Positions 34,696-39,533 of a stretch of DNA of 39,533 bases are shown here, one piece after another. Under the pieces are notes generated by a model. That model worked only from the letters and a program-made list of their open reading frames with translations, ran no database searches and had not been told where the DNA came from. Source of the stretch: an uncultured Ectothiorhodospiraceae bacterium (lineage in GTDB: Bacteria > Pseudomonadota > Gammaproteobacteria > UBA9214); the NCBI GenBank assembly GCA_947259415.1, contig CAMYMI010000022.1, positions 1 to 39,533 on the forward strand. The letters run 5' to 3'. Both the position numbers and the translations under genes were made by a program. Within the stretch, counting starts at the first letter, position 1. Each line of letters begins with the position of its first letter.

Positions 34696-35664
34696 ATGAG
34701 CAATACAGGCAAAAACAGCGAACCGGAATTCGGCAAGGTGGCGGTGCTGATGGGTGGAAAATCGGCTGAACGCGAGATCTCGCTGCAGAGCGGCAGGGCC
34801 GTGCTGCAGGCGCTGCAGGCAGCGGGCATCGATGCCCACGGCCTGGATACCGCGGACGCGGGCCTGGTGGACGAACTCTCCAGTGGGGGTTATGCGCGCG
34901 CATTCATCGCCCTGCATGGCCGTGGGGGTGAGGACGGCGTCATGCAGGGCCTGTTGGACATGCTGGGCCTGCCCTACACCGGCAGCGGTGTCCTTGGTTC
35001 CGCGCTGGCGATGGACAAATTGCGCACAAAGCAGGTATGGGAAAGTGCGGGCATCCCGACGCCGCCGTTCACGTTGCTCACGGATGCAGCCGAGGTCGCC
35101 GCCAGCATGGATGCCCTGCAGTACCCGGTGATCATCAAGCCGGCGCACGAGGGCTCAAGCATTGGTATCAGCAAGGTCGATTCCGCCGACCAGCTGGAAC
35201 GTGCCTGGCAGCTTGCCCGCAAATACGATGTCGAGATTATTGCCGAGCAGTGGATCTCGGGCCGGGAATACACCGCAGGGATACTGCTGAACGAGGCCTT
35301 GCCGCTGATCTGCCTGGAGACACCCAACACCTTCTATGATTACGCGGCGAAATACGAGGCCAATACCACGTGCTACCTGATTCCCTGCGGTCTGGCTGCG
35401 GCTGGCGAGTCGCTGTTGCAGGCGCAGTCACTGGCCGCATTCCATGCTGTCGGGGCAAGCGGCTGGGGACGGGTTGATTTTATGCTGGATGAGGATGAAC
35501 AGCCCTGGTTTATCGAGGTCAACACGGTACCGGGACTCACCGATCACAGCCTGGTGCCGATGGCCGCGCGTGCCGGCGGCATGGATTTCACCCGGCTGGT
35601 TTGCCGAATTCTGGAAACCTCACTGGGGCAGCCGACGGCTGCCAGCGGAGGGCCTGATGCCTAA
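34696..35664 (+). CDS. ddl: D-alanine-D-alanine ligase
   Basis: ATP-grasp ligase that makes the D-Ala-D-Ala used by MurF. With the ATG at 34696 the product is 322 residues (E. coli DdlB 306). A TTG at 34684 overlaps the murB stop (TTGA) and is in frame, but neither has a clear ribosome-binding site, so the start is uncertain. Motifs are VAVLMGGKSAEREISLQSG at the N-terminus, FIALHGRGGEDGVMQGLLD near 67-85, PAHEGSSIGISKV near 148-160, and GWGRVDFMLDED. EVNTVPGLTDHSLVPMAA is near the C-terminus. Its 3' end overlaps ftsQ by 8 bases. Confidence 0.95.
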   Translation: MSNTGKNSEPEFGKVAVLMGGKSAEREISLQSGRAVLQALQAAGIDAHGLDTADAGLVDELSSGGYARAFIALHGRGGEDGVMQGLLDMLGLPYTGSGVLGSALAMDKLRTKQVWESAGIPTPPFTLLTDAAEVAASMDALQYPVIIKPAHEGSSIGISKVDSADQLERAWQLARKYDVEIIAEQWISGREYTAGILLNEALPLICLETPNTFYDYAAKYEANTTCYLIPCGLAAAGESLLQAQSLAAFHAVGASGWGRVDFMLDEDEQPWFIEVNTVPGLTDHSLVPMAARAGGMDFTRLVCRILETSLGQPTAASGGPDA

Positions 35665-36430
35665 GACCAGGCGCCCGTCACCGCAGCAGGCCCTGGTGGC
35701 ATTCGTGCAGGCACATTTTAACTCCCTGACCGGCCTGCTGTTGCTGGCGCTGCTGGCGATCTCGGTCATGCAGGGTGCGGAGTGGCTGCAGGACCCCTAC
35801 CGCTTCCCGTTGCGGGTCGTGGAGATCGAGGGCGAGTTGCGCTACCTGCAAAGGGAGCCACTGCAGCAGGTACTGGCCCCGCACATCGATGGCGGTTTCT
35901 TCGGCGTCGATGTTGCTGGCATCCGTGCTGTGGTCGAGGGCCTGCCCTGGGTTCACCTGGCGCGGGTTCAGCGGGTCTGGCCGGACATCCTCAGCGTGTC
36001 CATTCAGGAGCAGGATCCGATTGCCCGCTGGGGTGAGGACGGTTTCCTGAACCGCCATGGTGAGTCATTTGTTCCGGGGCACACACCCGGCTTGACCGGC
36101 CTGCCGCGGTTGTCCGGCCCGGCAGGCCATGAAGAGACCGTGCTCAAGCAATATCAGGCCATAGACAAGACGCTGGCCAGCCTGGGTATGCAGGTCACCC
36201 GCGTTGAGCTGGACCAGCGCCGTGCCTGGCATGTGGAACTGGCCAGCGGTGTGCAGCTGGAACTCGGGCGCACAGATACCTACCGGCGCCTCCAGCGTTT
36301 CGTGCGTAATTACCAGGATGTGTTCGCGTTGCGTCTCGATGAACTGCAGCGTGTTGACCTGCGTTACAGCAACGGGTTTTCGGTCGACTGGCGCCAGGCG
36401 TCAACAACTGCGAAGGAGGGCAAGGGTTAA
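35657..36430 (+). CDS. ftsQ: Cell division protein FtsQ
   Basis: FtsQ is a bitopic divisome protein that binds FtsB-FtsL and links the early and late divisome. The ATG at 35657 follows GGAGG at 35647-35651, overlaps ddl by 8 bases, and gives 257 residues (E. coli 276). A transmembrane segment lies at about residues 21-38 (LTGLLLLALLAISVMQGA). The POTRA domain follows (RVVEIEGELRYLQREPLQQVLAPHIDGGFFGVDVAGIR), then the FtsQ C-terminal domain with WPDILSVSIQEQDPIARWGEDGFLNRHGE. It ends 4 bases before ftsA. Confidence 0.93.
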   Translation: MPKTRRPSPQQALVAFVQAHFNSLTGLLLLALLAISVMQGAEWLQDPYRFPLRVVEIEGELRYLQREPLQQVLAPHIDGGFFGVDVAGIRAVVEGLPWVHLARVQRVWPDILSVSIQEQDPIARWGEDGFLNRHGESFVPGHTPGLTGLPRLSGPAGHEETVLKQYQAIDKTLASLGMQVTRVELDQRRAWHVELASGVQLELGRTDTYRRLQRFVRNYQDVFALRLDELQRVDLRYSNGFSVDWRQASTTAKEGKG

Positions 36431-36434
36431 GTCG

Positions 36435-37670
36435 ATGACAAAGAAGAGTGAAAAGAACTTGATTGTGGGTCTCGACATCGGGACCTCCAAGGTCGTCGCC
36501 ATCGTGGGGGAGGTCACCCCGGAAGGTTCTATCGAGGTGATCGGCATCGGGTCCCATCCATCGCGCGGCCTGAAGAAGGGTGTGGTTGTCAATATCGAGT
36601 CCACCGTGCACTCGATTCAGCGCGCTATCGAGGAAGCCGAGTTAATGGCCGGTTGCCAGATTCACTCTGTATACGCCGGTATCGCGGGCAGCCATATCCG
36701 CAGCCTGAATTCACATGGCATCGTTGCGATCAAGGACAAGGAGGTGACTGCGGCTGACGTGGAGCGGGTAATCGATGCGGCGCGCGCTGTGGCTATCCCG
36801 GCGGACCAGAAAATCCTGCACATACTGCCGCAGGAATTTCTGGTCGATAACCAGGAGGGGATCCGCGAGCCGGTGGGCATGTCCGGGGTGCGGCTGGAGG
36901 CCAAGGTGCACATGGTCACCGGGGCGGTCAGTGCCGCCCAGAACATTATCAAGTGCGTGCGCCGCTGCGGTCTCGAGGTCGACGACATCATCCTGGAGCA
37001 GCTGGCATCGAGCTATTCGGCCCTGACCGAGGACGAGAAGGAATTGGGTATCTGCATGGTGGATATCGGTGGCGGCACAACCGATATCGCCGTGTTCACG
37101 GAGGGAGCCATCCGCCACACCGCGGTCATCCCGATTGCCGGCGACCAGGTCACCAATGACATTGCGGTCGCCCTGCGCACACCCACCCAGTTTGCCGAGG
37201 AGATCAAGGTCAAGTACGCCTGTGCCCTGACCCAGATGGCCAGTGCCGACGAGAGCATCGAGGTCCCCAGTGTGGGTGACCGGCCGCCGCGGCGCCTGGC
37301 GCGTCATACCCTGGCCGAGGTCGTGGAGCCGCGCTACGAGGAACTGCTGTCGCTGGTGCAGGCGGAACTGCGGCGCAGCGGATTCGAGGATCTGGTGGCT
37401 GCCGGCATCGTGTTGACCGGTGGTAGCTCCAAGATCGAGGGCCTGGTCGAGCTTGCCGAGGAAGTGTTTCACATGCCGGTTCGGCTGGGTGTGCCCCAGT
37501 ATGTGACCGGCCTGGTGGATGTGGTGCGTAACCCTATTTTCGCGACCGGTGTCGGCCTGTTGCTGTTTGGTCATCACAACCGTGATCAGCGGGCGATGCA
37601 GGATGGTCTGGGCAAGGGCTTGCGTGGTGTGTGGGACAGGATGAAGGGCTGGTTTCAGGGAAATTTCTGA
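36435..37670 (+). CDS. ftsA: Cell division protein FtsA
   Basis: Actin-like ATPase that tethers FtsZ to the membrane and recruits later division proteins. The ATG at 36435 gives 411 residues (E. coli 420). The longer in-frame upstream extension lies inside ftsQ and is not supported. Visible features are the phosphate-1 loop VGLDIGTSKVVAIVGE at 11-26 and the phosphate-2 region MVDIGGGTTDIAVF near 207-220. AAGIVLTGGSSKIEGLVELAEEVF lies near 322-345. A C-terminal amphipathic helix GVWDRMKGWFQGNF is the membrane-targeting sequence. The gene is 4 bases after ftsQ and about 100 bases before ftsZ. Confidence 0.97.
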   Translation: MTKKSEKNLIVGLDIGTSKVVAIVGEVTPEGSIEVIGIGSHPSRGLKKGVVVNIESTVHSIQRAIEEAELMAGCQIHSVYAGIAGSHIRSLNSHGIVAIKDKEVTAADVERVIDAARAVAIPADQKILHILPQEFLVDNQEGIREPVGMSGVRLEAKVHMVTGAVSAAQNIIKCVRRCGLEVDDIILEQLASSYSALTEDEKELGICMVDIGGGTTDIAVFTEGAIRHTAVIPIAGDQVTNDIAVALRTPTQFAEEIKVKYACALTQMASADESIEVPSVGDRPPRRLARHTLAEVVEPRYEELLSLVQAELRRSGFEDLVAAGIVLTGGSSKIEGLVELAEEVFHMPVRLGVPQYVTGLVDVVRNPIFATGVGLLLFGHHNRDQRAMQDGLGKGLRGVWDRMKGWFQGNF

Positions 37671-37712
37671 AGGGTGTACCGGGGTGGTGTGAGATGTGAC
37701 GGTATCTGGAGT

Positions 37713-37740
37713 TTGATGCGGGCTGCAATCGTTATTTAAT
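37713..37740 (+). promoter_or_regulatory. Candidate ftsZ-proximal promoter
   Basis: TTGATG (37713-37718) and TTTAAT (37735-37740) are separated by 16 bases, matching the sigma-70 consensus at 4 and 5 positions. Transcription would start near 37747, about 27 bases before the ftsZ ATG. The 103-base ftsA-ftsZ gap is one of the larger spacers in the cluster. In E. coli ftsZ also has its own promoters in this neighbourhood, but those lie within ftsQ and ftsA. Confidence 0.4.
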
Positions 37741-37773
37741 TGTTTTCACGTTTTTTTGAAAAGGAGAGACATT

Positions 37774-38919
37774 ATGTTTGAATTGCTGGATTCATGCGGA
37801 CAGAACGCGGTGATCAAGGTTATCGGTGTCGGTGGTGGCGGTGGAAATGCCGTGCAGCATATGGTGGAGGCAAATATCGATGGTGTGGATTTTGTCTGTG
37901 CAAACACGGATGCGCAGGCATTGAAGAACATGTCGGCACGAACCACATTGCAGATGGGCAGCGCAATCACCAAGGGGCTGGGTGCCGGAGCCAATCCGGA
38001 CGTGGGGCGGCAGGCAGCACACGATGACCGTGACCGGATTCACGAGGTTATCGAGGGCAGCGACATGCTGTTCATCACGGCCGGCATGGGTGGCGGAACC
38101 GGCACCGGTGCCGCACCTGTGGTAGCCCAGGTCGCCAAGGAACTGGGTATTCTCACCGTCGCCGTGGTCACCAAGCCGTTTCCGTTCGAGGGCAGCAAAC
38201 GCCTGCACGTGGCGCATAACGGCATCAAGGAACTGGGCCAGTACGTGGACTCCCTGATTACCATCCCGAACGAGAAGCTGTTGTCGGTGCTTGGTAAGCA
38301 GATCAGCCTGCTGGACGCCTTCAGGTCGGCCAATGACGTGCTGCTGGGCGCCGTCCAGGGTATCGCGGAACTGATCACGCGGCCCGGGCTGATCAACGTC
38401 GACTTCGCTGATGTACGCACCGTGATGTCCGAGATGGGCATGGCCATGATGGGATCCGGTTCGGCCAAGGGCGAGGATCGTGCCCGCGAAGCGGCCGAGG
38501 CGGCGATCGCCAGCCCGCTGTTGGAGGATATCAACCTGATGGGCGCACACGGCATCCTGGTCAACGTCACGGCCGGCATGGACATGGGGATCGGTGAATT
38601 CGAGGAGGTCGGCAACACGGTGAAGGAATTCGCCTCCGAGAATGCCACAGTGGTTGTGGGTACCGTCATCGATCCGGACATGCGCGATGAGCTGCGGGTG
38701 ACGGTAGTAGCCACCGGCCTGGGTCAGCAGGGCATCAAGTCTTCTGAAAAGCCGGTGTCGCTGGTGCAGAAGACCAAGAATGGAGAAGTGGACTACGGCA
38801 AGCTCGACAAGCCCACGGTGATCCGCAAGCAGCCGCGCAGGGCACCGGTCGGTGGTAACCAGGCGGAAGACCTCGCTTACCTTGATATCCCTGCATTTTT
38901 GCGGCGCCAGGCCGACTGA
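37774..38919 (+). CDS. ftsZ: Cell division GTPase FtsZ
   Basis: Tubulin-like GTPase that forms the Z ring at midcell. The ATG at 37774 follows AAGGAGAG with good spacing, giving 381 residues (E. coli 383). Motifs are [19 protein letters not shown] near 12-30, the tubulin signature GGGTGTG at 106-112, and [15 protein letters not shown] with the T7 aspartates near 203-217. The C-terminal conserved peptide is [12 protein letters not shown], which binds FtsA and ZipA. The linker before it is about 45 residues. This is the last division gene, before a 233-base spacer to lpxC. Confidence 0.98.
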   Translation: MFELLDSCGQNAVIKVIGVGGGGGNAVQHMVEANIDGVDFVCANTDAQALKNMSARTTLQMGSAITKGLGAGANPDVGRQAAHDDRDRIHEVIEGSDMLFITAGMGGGTGTGAAPVVAQVAKELGILTVAVVTKPFPFEGSKRLHVAHNGIKELGQYVDSLITIPNEKLLSVLGKQISLLDAFRSANDVLLGAVQGIAELITRPGLINVDFADVRTVMSEMGMAMMGSGSAKGEDRAREAAEAAIASPLLEDINLMGAHGILVNVTAGMDMGIGEFEEVGNTVKEFASENATVVVGTVIDPDMRDELRVTVVATGLGQQGIKSSEKPVSLVQKTKNGEVDYGKLDKPTVIRKQPRRAPVGGNQAEDLAYLDIPAFLRRQAD

Positions 38920-39152
38920 GCCTGGCTGGAATGGCAGGGTTCTGGCCGAGGTCGGTCAGCTAGCCGGTACAATTGATAGGTATTATTAATATATGAATTA
39001 ATAGATTTTATCTTAATGATATTTTTTTGACGGTTTTGAGACCTGAGTCCGATGCTTTTCTAGGCAGGGTTGGGCGGCTGTGATAACATCGCGTCGGCTT
39101 TTCTGGTACTTGTCAGAGTTAGAAGGCAGCCTTAACAAGGGATAATGATGCC
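38920..39152. other. ftsZ-lpxC spacer
   Basis: A 233-base spacer. It starts with a GC-rich stem-loop, CTGGCCGA (38942-38949) facing TCGGTCAG (38952-38959) with one G-U pair and no T-run. From about 38971 to 39028 it is almost entirely A and T, including TATTATTAATATATG and TTAATAGATTTT. Later a possible extended -10 TGTGATAAC lies at 39079-39087, and a TTGACG-like -35 at 39027-39032 has no good partner. It most likely contains the lpxC promoter. Confidence 0.55.
39079..39087 (+). promoter_or_regulatory. Weak candidate lpxC promoter (extended -10)
   Basis: TG, one base, then GATAAC resembles an extended -10 element but matches the TATAAT hexamer at only 4 of 6 positions. No good -35 is visible 16-18 bases upstream. 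The lpxC ATG lies about 65 bases further on. The AT-rich block upstream could act as an UP element. Confidence 0.3.
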
Positions 39153-39533
39153 ATGATCCGGCAACGTACTCTCAAAAACGTCATACGCGCAACCGGTGTG
39201 GGACTGCACACCGGGGAAAAAATCTACCTCACCCTGAGACCCGCGCCGGCAGACACCGGTATCGTGTTCTGTCGCGTTGATCTGGGCGAACCCGTCCAGA
39301 TCAAGGCCAGCCCAGAGAACGTGGGTGATACGGCCCTTTCCACAACCCTGGTGAGCGGTGATGTCCGCATCTCCACGGTTGAGCATCTGCTGTCCGCGAT
39401 GGCCGGGTTGGGGATAGATAATGCCTTTGTCGATCTGAGTGCGCCGGAAGTACCGATCATGGATGGCAGTGCCGGTCCGTTTGTGTTCCTGATCCAGTCG
39501 GCCGGTATTGAAGAGCAGGATGCCCCCAAGCGG
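39153..39533 (+). CDS. lpxC: UDP-3-O-acyl-N-acetylglucosamine deacetylase LpxC (5' part)
   Basis: Zinc-dependent deacetylase catalysing the committed step of lipid A synthesis. Only the first 127 codons are in the window and the frame stays open to the end. The N-terminus [26 protein letters not shown] and [19 protein letters not shown] near residues 72-90 match E. coli LpxC, and His78 is the conserved zinc ligand position. [17 protein letters not shown] is also conserved. An AAGGGATAATG stretch near the ATG is the probable ribosome-binding region. It closes the standard dcw order, and its presence implies a Gram-negative outer membrane with lipid A. Confidence 0.95.
   Translation, partial: MIRQRTLKNVIRATGVGLHTGEKIYLTLRPAPADTGIVFCRVDLGEPVQIKASPENVGDTALSTTLVSGDVRISTVEHLLSAMAGLGIDNAFVDLSAPEVPIMDGSAGPFVFLIQSAGIEEQDAPKR

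Noticed and set aside
36204-36434. 77-residue N-terminal extension of ftsA
   Set aside because: Lies inside ftsQ coding sequence; MTKKSEKNLIVGLDIGTS at 36435 is the standard FtsA N-terminus.
1-39533. CRISPR arrays, tRNA or rRNA genes, phage or IS transposases
   Set aside because: No regularly spaced repeats, no cloverleaf or rRNA-like blocks, and no transposase or integrase motifs were seen on either strand.

Overview
The window is a chromosomal segment of a gammaproteobacterium with about 60 % G+C (estimated by eye). The evidence is the gene order, the E. coli-like length and sequence of almost every ribosomal and division protein, the complete gammaproteobacterial mra/dcw order from mraZ to lpxC, a zinc-free S14, a meso-diaminopimelate-type MurE and an LpxC, which implies a lipid A outer membrane. 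The small-gene order rplQ ... uvrA - MFS - ssb recalls non-enteric gammaproteobacteria such as pseudomonads and purple sulfur bacterial relatives. I cannot name the genus from sequence alone.

Region 1 (1-13690) is the S10-spc-alpha ribosomal supercluster on the plus strand: rpsJ, rplC, rplD, rplW, rplB, rpsS, rplV, rpsC, rplP, rpmC, rpsQ, rplN, rplX, rplE, rpsN, rpsH, rplF, rplR, rpsE, rpmD, rplO, secY, rpmJ, then rpsM, rpsK, rpsD, rpoA, rplQ. It ends in a strong intrinsic terminator. The only sizeable gap is the 183-base spc-alpha junction, which holds a candidate promoter and hairpins. S4 here is the four-cysteine, zinc-ribbon form rather than the E. coli form.

Region 2 (13691-20690) is an accessory-plus-repair interval. 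It holds an exported START/SRPBCC-fold protein overlapping a monohaem cytochrome lipoprotein, an S-adenosylmethionine hydroxide adenosyltransferase, uvrA on the minus strand, a divergent YajR-like MFS transporter, and ssb with its own terminator.

Region 3 (20691-39533) is an AT-richer control region followed by the division and cell wall cluster: mraZ, rsmH, ftsL, ftsI, murE, murF, mraY, murD, ftsW, murG, murC, murB, ddl, ftsQ, ftsA, ftsZ and the first 127 codons of lpxC. A near-consensus promoter is followed by TGG repeats at 10-base spacing that look like the MraZ autorepression operator. Most dcw genes overlap their upstream neighbour by an ATGA or TTGA stop-start. The chain is broken at mraY-murD by a 171-base GC-repeat-rich spacer, at murC-murB by an 11-codon mini-ORF, and before ftsZ and lpxC by non-coding spacers.

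The genes are almost all housekeeping. Ribosome, RNA polymerase alpha and Sec translocon production sits about 7 kb from peptidoglycan precursor synthesis (MurB-G, MraY, Ddl) and the divisome (FtsA, I, L, Q, W, Z). I found no phage, IS element, CRISPR array, tRNA or rRNA, and no convincing new multi-gene system. The best candidates for something undescribed are the exported START protein plus cytochrome lipoprotein pair and several regulatory or spacer structures.
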